Assembly: GCF_944384765.1 (NCBI RefSeq)
Contig: NZ_CALWUM010000009.1
Coordinates: forward strand, 1 to 64,000
Direction: 5' to 3'
Source of the DNA: an uncultured Agathobaculum sp.
Lineage (GTDB): Bacteria; Bacillota; Clostridia; Oscillospirales; Butyricicoccaceae
Length of the DNA stretch: 64,000 bases
This document shows, one piece after another, positions 53,646 to 62,100 of the stretch. Position 1 is the stretch's first letter; the number at the start of each line of letters is the position of its first letter. Position numbers and translations under genes: made by a program. A model generated the notes under the pieces. It made no database searches. It was not told the DNA's origin and worked only from the letters and a program-made list of their open reading frames with translations.

Positions 53646-54167
53646 ATGTCCAATCTGATGGAGATCATCAAATCCCGCCGCTCTACGCGCGCGTTCAAAT
53701 CCGAGCTTCCGCCCAAGGACCAGGTTATGCAGCTGGTCGAGGCTGCCGAGTGGGCGCCCTCGGGCGCAGGCAAATTCCTGTGGCACTTCACCGTAGTTTA
53801 CAACGCAGAAAAGTCGCTGCGTCTGGCCAAGGCAGTTGCCGAGGCGGATAACCGCGGCCCGGAATACAATTTCTACGGCGCACCGGTCAACATTATCATC
53901 TCCTACAAGCGCGATGAAAACCATGCCTTTGTCGACGGCGCGGCAGCGATGGAAAACCTGCTGCTCATGGCCACCGAGCTCGGCCTCGGCTCGTGCTGGA
54001 TCAACCAGATCCGCGAGTGCTGCGACGATCCCAAGGTGCGCGCGATCCTGACCGAATACGGCGTGCCGGAGGATCATATCGTCATCTGCTCCGCTGCCAT
54101 CGGCTACATCGCAAAGGAAACGCCCGCAAAGCCCCGCAAGGAGGGCGTTGTTTCGGTCGTCGAGTAA
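53646..54167 (+). CDS. Nitroreductase family protein
   Basis: A 173-residue FMN-dependent nitroreductase-fold protein. It begins MEIIKSRRSTRAFKSELPP with the FMN phosphate-binding Arg pair. AAEWAPSGAGKFLWHFTVV and AAAMENLLLMATELGLGSCWINQI follow, and GYIAKETPAKPRK closes the protein. It is the short, single-domain form. The natural substrate is unknown. AAGGAGG precedes the ATG. The sirtuin gene follows after 38 bp and is probably co-transcribed. Confidence 0.93.
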   Translation: MSNLMEIIKSRRSTRAFKSELPPKDQVMQLVEAAEWAPSGAGKFLWHFTVVYNAEKSLRLAKAVAEADNRGPEYNFYGAPVNIIISYKRDENHAFVDGAAAMENLLLMATELGLGSCWINQIRECCDDPKVRAILTEYGVPEDHIVICSAAIGYIAKETPAKPRKEGVVSVVE

Positions 54168-54205
54168 GCACAAAGCGCATCATTTTCCCAAAGGGAGGTC
54201 ATATT

Positions 54206-54922
54206 ATGGATGCACAGATCGCAAAACTCAAGGAGTGGGTGGACGCAAGCGACAATATCGTTTTCTTCGGCGGCGCCGGCGTGTCGACCGAAAGCGGCAT
54301 CCCGGACTTCCGTTCGGTGGATGGACTATACAACCAACAGTACAAATATCCACCTGAGACCATCCTGAGCCACACGTTTTTTATGTCCGAGCCGGAAGAA
54401 TTTTTCCGTTTCTACCGCGCGAAAATGCTCGCGCTGGACGCGAAGCCCAATGCCGCGCACTTAAAGCTCGCCGAGTGGGAGCACATGGGTAAATGCCGCG
54501 CGGTCATCACACAGAATATCGACGGGCTGCACCAGAAGGCCGGTTCCAAGGAAGTGCTTGAGCTGCACGGCTCGGTTATGCGCAATTACTGCATGCGCTG
54601 CCACAAGCCCTATGATGTACGCGACATCGCTGCGGGCACAGGCGTGCCAAAATGCAGCTGCGGCGGCACGATCAAGCCGGATGTGGTGCTGTATGAGGAG
54701 AGTTTGGACAGCGATACGCTCAACCGGAGCGTTGCCTACATCCGCAACGCGGACATTCTGATCATCGGCGGCACATCGTTGGCGGTCTACCCGGCAGCCG
54801 GGCTGATCAACTACTATCGTGGCAACAAGCTGGTGCTGGTCAACAAATCTGCCACCCCGGCCGATCGCAGCGCGGATCTGGTGATCCACGCGCCGATCGG
54901 CGAAGTGTTCTCACAGCTTTAA
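54206..54922 (+). CDS. Sir2 family NAD-dependent protein deacylase
   Basis: A 238-residue sirtuin. The NAD-binding motifs GAGVSTESGIPDFRS and TQNIDGLHQKAGS and the catalytic His in ELHGS are intact. The zinc site is two Cys pairs (CMRC and CSCGG). The second Rossmann part has GGTSLAVYPAAGL and NKSATP. It removes acyl groups from lysines using NAD. It contains no Tyr/Arg pair that would clearly mark it as a desuccinylase. ATG 54206 follows GGGAGG. Confidence 0.95.
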   Translation: MDAQIAKLKEWVDASDNIVFFGGAGVSTESGIPDFRSVDGLYNQQYKYPPETILSHTFFMSEPEEFFRFYRAKMLALDAKPNAAHLKLAEWEHMGKCRAVITQNIDGLHQKAGSKEVLELHGSVMRNYCMRCHKPYDVRDIAAGTGVPKCSCGGTIKPDVVLYEESLDSDTLNRSVAYIRNADILIIGGTSLAVYPAAGLINYYRGNKLVLVNKSATPADRSADLVIHAPIGEVFSQL

Positions 54923-55006
54923 GCCGGCCAGTATACACAAATTTTTGCATGAAATCCCCCTTTCGGGCCATACTAAGGGCAAACCGAAAGGGGGATTTTG
55001 TTCATT

Positions 55007-55225
55007 ATGATAGACAAGATTGCATTGACACTCGCCATCATCGGCGGTCTGAACTGGGGCAGCATCGCCCTGTTCAGCTTTGACCTGGTCGCGTTTCTTT
55101 TCGGCGGCCAGACCAGCCTGATGAGCCGCATTGTTTATGGTCTGGTCGGCCTTGCCGCGCTATGGTGCATTACGCTGCTGTTCCGCAGCGACTCAGAGAC
55201 CACAACCGAACGGCGCGCATCCTGA
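55007..55225 (+). CDS. DUF378 small membrane protein
   Basis: A 72-residue protein with two membrane helices matching DUF378: MIDKIALTLAIIGGLNWGSIALFSFDLVAFLFGG, then SRIVYGLVGLAALWCITLLF. The IGGLNWG motif is diagnostic. The role is unknown. ATG 55007 is the conventional start; TTG 54998 lies closer to the AAAGGGGG site but is less likely. A strong terminator follows. Confidence 0.87.
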   Translation: MIDKIALTLAIIGGLNWGSIALFSFDLVAFLFGGQTSLMSRIVYGLVGLAALWCITLLFRSDSETTTERRAS

Positions 55226-55239
55226 CCGGCTGCGCGCAA

Positions 55240-55267
55240 AGGCCCCCGGCATTATGCCGGGGGCCTG
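55240..55267. terminator. Bidirectional intrinsic terminator
   Basis: A near-perfect 12-bp stem, AGGCCCCCGGCAT pairing with ATGCCGGGGGCCT. The U tract is weak but the hairpin is very stable. It lies between the DUF378 gene and convergent glyS. Confidence 0.7.
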
Positions 55268-55291
55268 CTATTATGTGTGTGGATGGCAAAA

Positions 55292-56683
55292 TCAGAACGC
55301 GATGCGCTCTGCGATATAGCCGGGAACCTCTTCGATCTTGATGCGGACCTGCTCCATGCTGTCGCGGTCACGCACGGTCACGCAGCCGTCCTGCTCGGTT
55401 TCAAAGTCGACCGTTACGCAATACGGCGTACCGATCTCATCCTCGCGGCGGTAGCGCTTGCCGATCGAGCCGGCGTCGTCAAAGTCGACCGAGAACTGCT
55501 TGGACAGCGTCTCCCAGATCGGCATGGCCTTGTCGGTCAGCTTTTTGGACAGCGGCAGCACCGCAGCCTTGAACGGCGCAAGCGCCGGGTGCAGGTGCAG
55601 CACGGTGCGGACATCGTCCTTGCCGTTCTTATCCTGGCCGACGACCTCCTCGTCGTATGCGTCGCACAGGAAGGCGAGCGCAACGCGGTCCGCGCCGAGC
55701 GAGGGCTCAATGACATACGGGATATACTTTTCGTTCGCTTCCTGATCGAAGTACTCCATGGATACGCCCGAAGTGTTCTGATGCTGGGTCAGGTCGAAGT
55801 CCGTGCGGTCTGCGATGCCCCACAGCTCGCCCCAGCCGAACGGGAACAGGAACTCAATGTCAGTGGTCGCATTGGAATAATGGGAGAGCTCCTCCGGATC
55901 ATGGTCGCGCAGGCGCAGGTTCTCGTCCTTCATGCCGAGGGACAGCAGCCAGTTGTGGCAGTAGTCCTTCCAATACTTGAACCACTCCAGATCGGTGCCG
56001 GGCTTGCAGAAGAACTCCAGCTCCATCTGCTCGAACTCACGCGTGCGGAAGGTGAAGTTGCCGGGTGTGATCTCATTGCGGAAGGACTTGCCAACCTGGC
56101 CGACGCCGAACGGAATCTTCTTTCGGGTCGTGCGCTGGATGTTCTGGAAGTTGACAAAGATGCCCTGCGCGGTCTCCGGGCGCAGGTAGATCTCGTTCTT
56201 GGCGTTCTCGGTCACGCCCTGATAGGTCTTGAACATCAGGTTGAACTGGCGGATGTCGGTGAAGTTGTGGCCGCCGCAGTTCGGGCACGCGATCTGGTGC
56301 TCGTCGATATAGGCCTTCATCTGCTCGTTGGTCCAGCCGGCCGGGTTGACGCCGGTCGCGTCCTCAATCAGCTGGTCCGCGCGGTGACGGGTCTTGCAGT
56401 CCTTGCAGTCCATCAGCGGATCGGAAAAACCGCCGACGTGGCCGGAGGCGACCCAGGTGGTCGGGTTCATCAGGATGGCGGCATCCAGGCCGACATTGTA
56501 CGGGCTCTCCTGCACAAACTTCTTGCGCCACGCGTTCTTGACGTTGTTCTTGAACTCAACGCCAAGCGGGCCATAGTCCCAGGTGTTGGCCAGGCCGCCG
56601 TAGATCTCGGAGCCCGCGTACACGAAGCCGCGGCCCTTGCACAGGGCGACGATTTTTTCCATGGTCTTTTCGCTGTTTTTCAT
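55292..56683 (-). CDS. glyS: Glycine--tRNA ligase (homodimeric class II)
   Basis: A 463-residue class II synthetase of the single-chain alpha2 type and not the bacterial alpha/beta heterotetramer. It has [34 protein letters not shown], the motif 2 loop [25 protein letters not shown], and motif 3 [16 protein letters not shown]. The C-terminal anticodon-binding domain includes [20 protein letters not shown] and [29 protein letters not shown] 56683 is preceded by AAAGGAG. No T-box was found in its leader. Confidence 0.97.
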   Translation of the reverse strand: MKNSEKTMEKIVALCKGRGFVYAGSEIYGGLANTWDYGPLGVEFKNNVKNAWRKKFVQESPYNVGLDAAILMNPTTWVASGHVGGFSDPLMDCKDCKTRHRADQLIEDATGVNPAGWTNEQMKAYIDEHQIACPNCGGHNFTDIRQFNLMFKTYQGVTENAKNEIYLRPETAQGIFVNFQNIQRTTRKKIPFGVGQVGKSFRNEITPGNFTFRTREFEQMELEFFCKPGTDLEWFKYWKDYCHNWLLSLGMKDENLRLRDHDPEELSHYSNATTDIEFLFPFGWGELWGIADRTDFDLTQHQNTSGVSMEYFDQEANEKYIPYVIEPSLGADRVALAFLCDAYDEEVVGQDKNGKDDVRTVLHLHPALAPFKAAVLPLSKKLTDKAMPIWETLSKQFSVDFDDAGSIGKRYRREDEIGTPYCVTVDFETEQDGCVTVRDRDSMEQVRIKIEEVPGYIAERIAF

Positions 56684-56764
56684 TTTTTCATTCTCCTTTT
56701 GGCGCATCTGGCTGATGCACGCATTTTTTTGCCAAGTCTCAAAAAAAATACTTGACACAGGTCT

Positions 56765-56793
56765 ATTCTACATGTATAATTATTACTTGTCAA
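56765..56793 (-). promoter_or_regulatory. Promoter of glyS
   Basis: On the minus strand a perfect TTGACA (56793-56788) and TAGAAT (56770-56765) are 17 bp apart. CTTGACA (56751-56757 on the plus strand) and TGTCAAG (56788-56794) are inverted copies flanking it. Confidence 0.82.
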
Positions 56794-57465
56794 GGGTAGT
56801 TTGAAATGACCGAAACAGTCGAAAAAATACTGGATTGTCCACAATATTTGGGCCTGTAGCTCAGTTGGGAGAGCGTTCGGTTCGCATCCGAGAGGTCGAG
56901 AGTTCGAATCTCTTCAGGTCCACCAAAAATCCTCACTTTTATGCATTTGAAGTGGGGATTTTTCTTTTTTTCGCATTTTTTCAAACTTTTTTGCCACCTT
57001 AAATTTTTTTGACAGCAACCGGCATTTTTATGGGTTACAGAGACGAGATCAGTCTCTCCATTCTTGCGGCACTGTTTTTTTTGCATCTGGTCGCTGATGT
57101 GGGCGTAGATTTTTAGCGTAAAAGAAGCTGCGTGATGCCCCAAATTCTCTTGTACTGTCTTTATGTCATCACCATTCTCAAGAGAAATTGTAGCGAACGA
57201 ATGACGCAATGAGTGGAAAGTATACCCTTCCATTCCACATTCCTTTAGGATACGCTTGAGATGATCATATACTGCAAAGTGGTGCAGAGGCTTTCCAAAT
57301 TCATTCGTGAAAACTAAGTCGTATTCGTTGTCCTACAGTGCCCCGGCACGCATCTTCTGCTTCTGTTTGCTTTGTCTTCTGTCGGCGGAGTATTTCCATC
57401 GCGCTTTTTGCAAGCACAACTCGGCGCTGTTTGTTTTCTTTTGGCGGCGCCATTGCTTTGTATTC
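56790..57465 (-). pseudogene. Decayed tyrosine recombinase (integrase), C-terminal half
   Basis: The catalytic half of an XerC/phage-type integrase. One open stretch (57332 down) reads [18 protein letters not shown], then [39 protein letters not shown], with the conserved His/Arg box and nucleophile Tyr present. Upstream, in another frame and separated by a stop (57333-57335), PPKENKQRRVVLAKSAMEI is the preceding piece of the same protein, so there is a frameshift near 57335. The N-terminal half is missing. The frame has no stop before it runs antisense through the tRNA to 56790. It was presumably the enzyme that inserted the element. Confidence 0.82.
56850..56925 (+). tRNA. tRNA-Ala(CGC)
   Basis: A 76-nt tRNA with an encoded CCA end. 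The acceptor stem GGGCCTG/CAGGTCC has the G3-U70 wobble pair that identifies alanine tRNAs and discriminator A73. The D-arm is TAGCTCAGTTGGGAGAGC, the anticodon loop is TTCGCAT (anticodon CGC, codon GCG), and the T-arm is GAGAGTTCGAATCTCTT. A decayed integrase lies just beyond its 3' end, so this gene is the likely attachment site of the island. Confidence 0.97.
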
Positions 57466-58203
57466 CTTTCACAAGTACTTTTCAGAACGGCCAGATGCCG
57501 AAAATACCGGTGTTTATTTCCTTTTAGGCAAGGATGAGAATAATGTAGACACCTTATATGTCGGAGAGGCAGAAAAAAATGTTGACACGACTAAAACAGC
57601 ACCTGAGAGATACCTCATACTGGAGCGATTGTATTGTTGTCGTTAGCAAGGACAACTTGCTAAATAAAGCTCATGTTAAATTTTTGGAGAACAAATTCTA
57701 TGAGCTTGCTAAAACAGCTGGAAGGTCCGTAGTAATCAACAACACAGTACCAACTTGCTCATCTATTTCTGAATATGATGAAGCCATGCTATTAGAATTT
57801 ATCAGTAATGCAAAATTACTGGTGAATACCCTTGGATATAAAATTTCCGACACTATCGAAGATAGTTCTGTTAAACAGAAGGACGATCAGATCCTGTTTA
57901 TATTCAAGCCGCTCGCGGAGTCGACGCAAAGGGAGTCCTTGTTGCGGATGGATTTGCCGTTCTAAAAGGCTCGGCAATAGCGACATCGACCGTTCCAAGC
58001 ATGACTGAGAGTTTGATTCGTCTCCGTAGTGAACTAATGAGCAAGGGCATTATCGACTCAGAATTTCGTTTTTTGAAAGACTATATTTACAAGTCCTTCT
58101 TTGGCCGCCGCTGTAGTAATGGGAAGAAATGCAAATGGGTGCAGAATGGAAAACATCTGATCACAAAACAATTAAAGATTTTGAAGAAGATAACATAAAC
58201 TAA
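57444..58203 (+). pseudogene. GIY-YIG nuclease / DUF4357 protein, frameshifted remnant
   Basis: Pieces in successive frames reconstruct a GIY-YIG nuclease-family protein with a C-terminal DUF4357 domain. The pieces are YFSERPDAENTGVYFLLGKD with DTLYVGEAE, LTRLKQHLRDTSYWSDCIVVVSKDN (after a shift at an A-run near 57577), GVDAKGVLVADGFAVLKGS with ESLIRLRSEL (shift near 57905), SLAAAVVMGRNANG (shift near 58090) and AEWKTSDHKTIKDFEEDNIN (shift near 58138, stop 58201). The start is lost where it meets the integrase remnant head to head. Relatives often accompany restriction-modification and other defence genes. Confidence 0.82.
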
Positions 58204-58204
58204 A

Positions 58205-58247
58205 AAGAGAGCTAACTGACTAATCAAACTCAGTTAGCTCTCTTTTT
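58205..58247. terminator. Bidirectional intrinsic terminator
   Basis: The stem AAGAGAGCTAACTGA/TCAGTTAGCTCTCTT is flanked by A and T runs, so it works in both directions. Confidence 0.85.
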
Positions 58248-58263
58248 ATGAATAATGAAAACT

Positions 58264-58470
58264 GTTGCCAAATCGTTGCCACGGAGAGCCTTAACCCTTC
58301 AAAAACCCAGTAATCACGGGCTTTTCCGGGCCTCTGAAATCATTCCCACTCGCTCCTGTCAGAAGTTTTCTAAACAGATTTGCTTATGAGATTTAGTTCA
58401 GATCATTGGTATTCTTTTCATTATTCAGATAGTAGAGGCTATCTGATTTTTTGTTGCCATGGTGTTGCCA
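58264..58470 (+). repeat. Two pairs of GTTGCCA repeats, each pair spaced 11 bp
   Basis: GTTGCCA occurs at 58264, 58275, 58453 and 58464. In both pairs the copies are exactly 11 bp apart, one helical turn. A TTTGCCA copy lies at 56990 on the other side of the integrase remnant. Arm-type integrase or excisionase binding sites are one explanation. Apart from this, the promoter at 58505 and the terminators, I see no gene in 58204-58561. Confidence 0.5.
58425..58452 (+). terminator. Plus-strand intrinsic terminator
   Basis: The stem TCAGATAG/CTATCTGA has a 6-nt loop and six T residues. No intact plus-strand gene ends here, so it may be a remnant of a lost gene. Confidence 0.65.
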
Positions 58471-58504
58471 GGAATATGTAGTTCAACCTGTATCCTGCGA
58501 ACTG

Positions 58505-58533
58505 ATTATAACATATAAGGAGTTTCCTATCAA
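58505..58533 (-). promoter_or_regulatory. Orphan minus-strand promoter downstream of the helicase gene
   Basis: On the minus strand TTGATA (58533-58528) and TATAAT (58510-58505) are 17 bp apart. It points away from the helicase into noncoding DNA that ends at the bidirectional terminator 58205-58247. Confidence 0.62.
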
Positions 58534-58561
58534 ATGGACATTTTGGGGCCATTCGAGGGCG

Positions 58562-60769
58562 TCAATCATTTAGATGCACTTTTTCGGATCTCACTGTCGT
58601 TTCAATTTCCTGCAAAATACCAATAGCTGATGGCACATCCATTTGATTATAGAGGAATGCACTTCTTAAGAGAGCCTTTGGCACCATCGGATCATATTTA
58701 TCTATTTTAGGCGTTTGCTCTTGCGGAAGTACCATATTCGGATCGTCTAAATCCATGCTCAAGCTCCGGCATCGAGACAAAAATTCATCAAGACTGAGCC
58801 CGCTTGTAATTTGCAGGTAATAGTAGGAACTAGCTACAGCGTATATATCAAGAGCCTTCTTTAATCCGCAAGAAAAAAGTTTAGCCATTGTTCTGATTTC
58901 TCTGGTTCCACACCATGGGCAAATGAAAAAGCTGTTCTCACTGCATGGTAACACTTTGCTATCGAGCAGTCCGTTTTCCCTTGCGTAATTTCGCGCATCA
59001 GAAAGTAACCGCTGTGCGTTTGGCTGCAAATAAGTATATATTGTATCTTCCTGCAAGACTCTTTTCATCCGCTCTACGATCTTATCATGAATGTCTCCGC
59101 CAGTCCCCATCCATGCGGGAATCCGATTGCTTTTCGTGCGAGCAACATAGATATTTTTTCGTTCCTCATCAATGGAAACGACCCGCCAAGATCGGCCAGC
59201 CAGGACAAAGACCTCATCCACTGCCGGGCAATTTGTCAGAGTACCTACTTCCCCATCTTTTGACATCACATGATAGGTTTCTTCGTCTTGAAAAACAGCA
59301 TAGAAGGAAAAATGATTTGTGATTTTTTCCCCCTTTAGTCCCACAATCAAGCCGCCGCCTTCAATCCGCTGTATGTATTCCTCCTGCAGCATATATCGCA
59401 GTAGGTTCTGATATTCACCTGCTGAAACTGTATCTCGGAACGCAGGGAGCAGCAAAACCTTTCGGGCAAGGTCTGCCGGAGAAAGTTCTCCATAGGTCAT
59501 AAGCGTACTCAGCGTTTGATGTGCTAGTAGGCTAAATGGTTTCTTCTTTTGGATAAATGGCTCCACCCATCGTTCTTCAAGGTATAGTTGGATAATTGCA
59601 ATAGAGCGGAGCAAATCCCATGGCAGTACCTCATAGGGATTTTTACATGACGGTTCATATAAATTCAGAAACATCATCTGTGACTTCCCGGTTCTCCGCC
59701 CAGAACGGCCAAGGCGCTGAACAAAGCTGGAACAGGTGTAAGGCGCACCTACTTGAATCGTAGAATCCAAATCGCCGATGTCGATACCCAATTCCAAGGT
59801 AAGGGTCGCAGCAGCAACCGTAGGCCCTGCATGATCTCTTAGAGCATGTTCCGCTTCCTTACGCAACGAGGCAGACACACTTCCGTGATGCACATAAAAT
59901 ATATCTCGCTCACCTCGCTGCTTTGCGATATATTTCATGTGTGCAATCACATCTTCTACATTTCCACGGCTGTTTGCAAAAACCAGGCACTTTTTTGTGT
60001 GACAGTTGTCATACAAGAATTCATAATATTTTTGGAGATCCTGCTCTGCCTGCTTTTCATCTTCCGCGACAGGAAAGCTCTCTACACACAGCGAAATCGT
60101 ACGCTTATGGCTTGTAATGCCTACCGCTATCGCACCGACAGAGCTCCCCGCAGACAGGTAGGCCATGGCAGGCCGGTAATCGTTCAAAGTTGCGGACAAC
60201 CCGATTCTGCGTGGGCGACATCCAGTCAGTTTTTCAAGCCTTGCGATCAGACACAGTACCTGAAGGCCCCGGTCCTCTCCCATCAGCGCATGAATCTCAT
60301 CTATGACAATAAAGCGCAGGTCCGAAAATAAGCGGCAAGCATCTCCTGGGTGGCGCATCAGCAGTGCCTCCAGTGACTCAGGCGTAATCTGCAAAATTCC
60401 TTGCGCTACTTGCAGCGCCTTCCTCTTGGTTGACTGCGATATATCCCCATGCCAGGGCCACACGGGAATCTCACGATCATCAAGTAGTTCATTCAACCGC
60501 TCGAATTGATCGTTAATCAGGGCTTTTAGCGGGCCGATATACATTATCCCAACCGAAGTGGATGGATTTTTCTCCAATAGAGTCAGGATTGGAAAGAATG
60601 CAGCTTCCGTCTTGCCAGAAGCAGTTCCGGAGGCAACGATAACATGCTTATTAGTATCCATAATGGCATCGCAAGCTTCTACCTGTACTTCCCGCAAGTC
60701 CGTCCATCTTTTCCGGTATATGTATTCTTGAATAAAGGGAGAATACCGCTCAAATGCACTATTACTCAT
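58562..60769 (-). CDS. Lhr-like superfamily 2 DEAD/DEAH helicase (island operon, gene 3)
   Basis: A 735-residue SF2 helicase. Motif I is GTASGKT (48-54), motif II DEIH (157-160), motif III GLSATL, and motif VI QRLGRSGRR. The sequence LTLELGIDIGDLDSTIQVG is motif V, of Lhr/BrxHI type. The C-terminal half resembles the Lhr core winged-helix/beta region (FVLAGRSWRVVSID). A CPWC plus later Cys segment may bind zinc. It is half the size of full Lhr proteins. Its ATG overlaps the ATPase stop (ATGA), so it is translationally coupled. It is expected to unwind or remodel DNA for the system encoded upstream; the exact substrate is unknown. Confidence 0.88.
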   Translation of the reverse strand: MSNSAFERYSPFIQEYIYRKRWTDLREVQVEACDAIMDTNKHVIVASGTASGKTEAAFFPILTLLEKNPSTSVGIMYIGPLKALINDQFERLNELLDDREIPVWPWHGDISQSTKRKALQVAQGILQITPESLEALLMRHPGDACRLFSDLRFIVIDEIHALMGEDRGLQVLCLIARLEKLTGCRPRRIGLSATLNDYRPAMAYLSAGSSVGAIAVGITSHKRTISLCVESFPVAEDEKQAEQDLQKYYEFLYDNCHTKKCLVFANSRGNVEDVIAHMKYIAKQRGERDIFYVHHGSVSASLRKEAEHALRDHAGPTVAAATLTLELGIDIGDLDSTIQVGAPYTCSSFVQRLGRSGRRTGKSQMMFLNLYEPSCKNPYEVLPWDLLRSIAIIQLYLEERWVEPFIQKKKPFSLLAHQTLSTLMTYGELSPADLARKVLLLPAFRDTVSAGEYQNLLRYMLQEEYIQRIEGGGLIVGLKGEKITNHFSFYAVFQDEETYHVMSKDGEVGTLTNCPAVDEVFVLAGRSWRVVSIDEERKNIYVARTKSNRIPAWMGTGGDIHDKIVERMKRVLQEDTIYTYLQPNAQRLLSDARNYARENGLLDSKVLPCSENSFFICPWCGTREIRTMAKLFSCGLKKALDIYAVASSYYYLQITSGLSLDEFLSRCRSLSMDLDDPNMVLPQEQTPKIDKYDPMVPKALLRSAFLYNQMDVPSAIGILQEIETTVRSEKVHLND

Positions 60770-62100
60770 ATGTCAAATTCGGCAAACAGTTCTTCTGCCG
60801 CATCGTCAATTTGTTCCGGATCCTTTTCTGCGCTCTTAACCTGAAATTCCTGTGTATGGATCAACCCCTCGAATGTGGCATCCGGATTTTGGTGAAGGAT
60901 ATTCAGCAAACCCAGGAAATCTCTCGTAACCTCACGCGGGGTCAACAGCTGATCCGCCCCTAAGCGCGTGAGTACCGTGTTCAGAAATGCGGTCAATTCG
61001 TCCGCCCCCAGATTGCATTCATAATCATAATAGGAGCTATGCAGTTGGCAAAGACGCTCAAGCAGCAAATAAATTTCCTCCGATGACAATTGATTCAGTT
61101 TAATGACAGGACTTGTGTAATCCACAAATCCCTGGGTACTAAATCGATTGTCCGAAAGGCGTGAGCGGAGGGCTTCATAGCTGAACAATCCTCTGCGTTC
61201 ATCATAGATAAATTGTGGGGTTCCGCTCATAAACACACCAATATAGCGCGCTTTGCCCTGCATCGTATCGTTGAAAATGGTCAATACCTTCTCATAGTTA
61301 CTGTCTCGAGCCTGTTTATTTGTGATTTTATAGAGATTAACACCTTCATCAAGGAAAACAAGCAGTCCTTTATAACCAGCCTTATAAACAAACAGGGCAA
61401 ACAGCTTCAAAAACTCGTACCAATTCCGATCGTCAATAATGCTGTCAACGGGCAGATCTCGACGCGCCTCCGTTTTGTTGGCATATTCACCACGGATCCA
61501 GCGAAGCGATGCCTGTTTCAGACCATCGTCACCGGTTTTCATACCTCTCCAGTAAGCATCGATGACTGTAGCAAATGCAAAGCCGTAGGCCATTTCGGAT
61601 AGTTCCGAGAGCACCTCTGCAATACCTGTACTGACGGCATCAACGAGTGTCGGGTCTCCAGGTTTCAGGTCATTTTGCCTTGCTATGCTTGACTGCATAG
61701 CAGAGATCCATTTTTGCAGGATCGATTCCAATGCACCCCCCTCCGGACGTGTGCGGGTAGACAGGTGCTGCATAAGTTCTTTATATGTTGCCAGCCCCTG
61801 TCCTTTTGTTCCGGTGAGACGGCGCTCTGGAGACAAATCTGCGTCCATAACCACAAAAGAACGCTCCATTGCGTTATTACGGATCATTTGCAGCAAAAAA
61901 CTCTTTCCGCTGCCATATTGTCCACACACAAAGCGAAAAGCGGCTCCACCGTCCTCTACCGTGGACAGGTCCTGCAAAAAGGCATTTACCTCCGGTTGCC
62001 TGCCTACTGCGATATGACGCAATCCGATTCTCGGGACAACACCTGCTGTCAATGAATTGATTAAGGCTGCCGCTTCACGGCGATTGATTGTTGCTGCCAT
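60766..62100 (-). CDS. BrxD/DUF2791-like P-loop ATPase (island operon, gene 2)
   Basis: A 444-residue ATPase resembling the BREX ATP-binding protein BrxD (DUF2791). After INRREAAALINSLTAGVVPRIGLRHIAVGR it has Walker A GQYGSGKS (60-67) and Walker B LLVFLDEGVNLYK with Asp251-Glu252. FNDTMQGKARYIGVFMSGTP is sensor-1-like, and a helical C-terminal part ends in TPREVTRDFLGLLNILHQNP. In BREX type 2-like loci BrxD pairs with the helicase BrxHI, as here. No PglX methylase or PglZ phosphatase gene is visible, but the operon continues beyond the window. ATG 62100 shares one base with the upstream stop; GGGGG lies seven bases before it. Confidence 0.88.
   Translation of the reverse strand: MAATINRREAAALINSLTAGVVPRIGLRHIAVGRQPEVNAFLQDLSTVEDGGAAFRFVCGQYGSGKSFLLQMIRNNAMERSFVVMDADLSPERRLTGTKGQGLATYKELMQHLSTRTRPEGGALESILQKWISAMQSSIARQNDLKPGDPTLVDAVSTGIAEVLSELSEMAYGFAFATVIDAYWRGMKTGDDGLKQASLRWIRGEYANKTEARRDLPVDSIIDDRNWYEFLKLFALFVYKAGYKGLLVFLDEGVNLYKITNKQARDSNYEKVLTIFNDTMQGKARYIGVFMSGTPQFIYDERRGLFSYEALRSRLSDNRFSTQGFVDYTSPVIKLNQLSSEEIYLLLERLCQLHSSYYDYECNLGADELTAFLNTVLTRLGADQLLTPREVTRDFLGLLNILHQNPDATFEGLIHTQEFQVKSAEKDPEQIDDAAEELFAEFDI

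Noticed and set aside
53993..54205. N-terminal extension of the sirtuin overlapping the nitroreductase gene
   Set aside because: The extension is the nitroreductase in another frame; a strong ribosome binding site precedes ATG 54206.
56790..57233. Complete small gene encoding a 147-residue protein
   Set aside because: It begins inside an integrase catalytic domain and its last third is the antisense of the tRNA-Ala gene, so it is a remnant.
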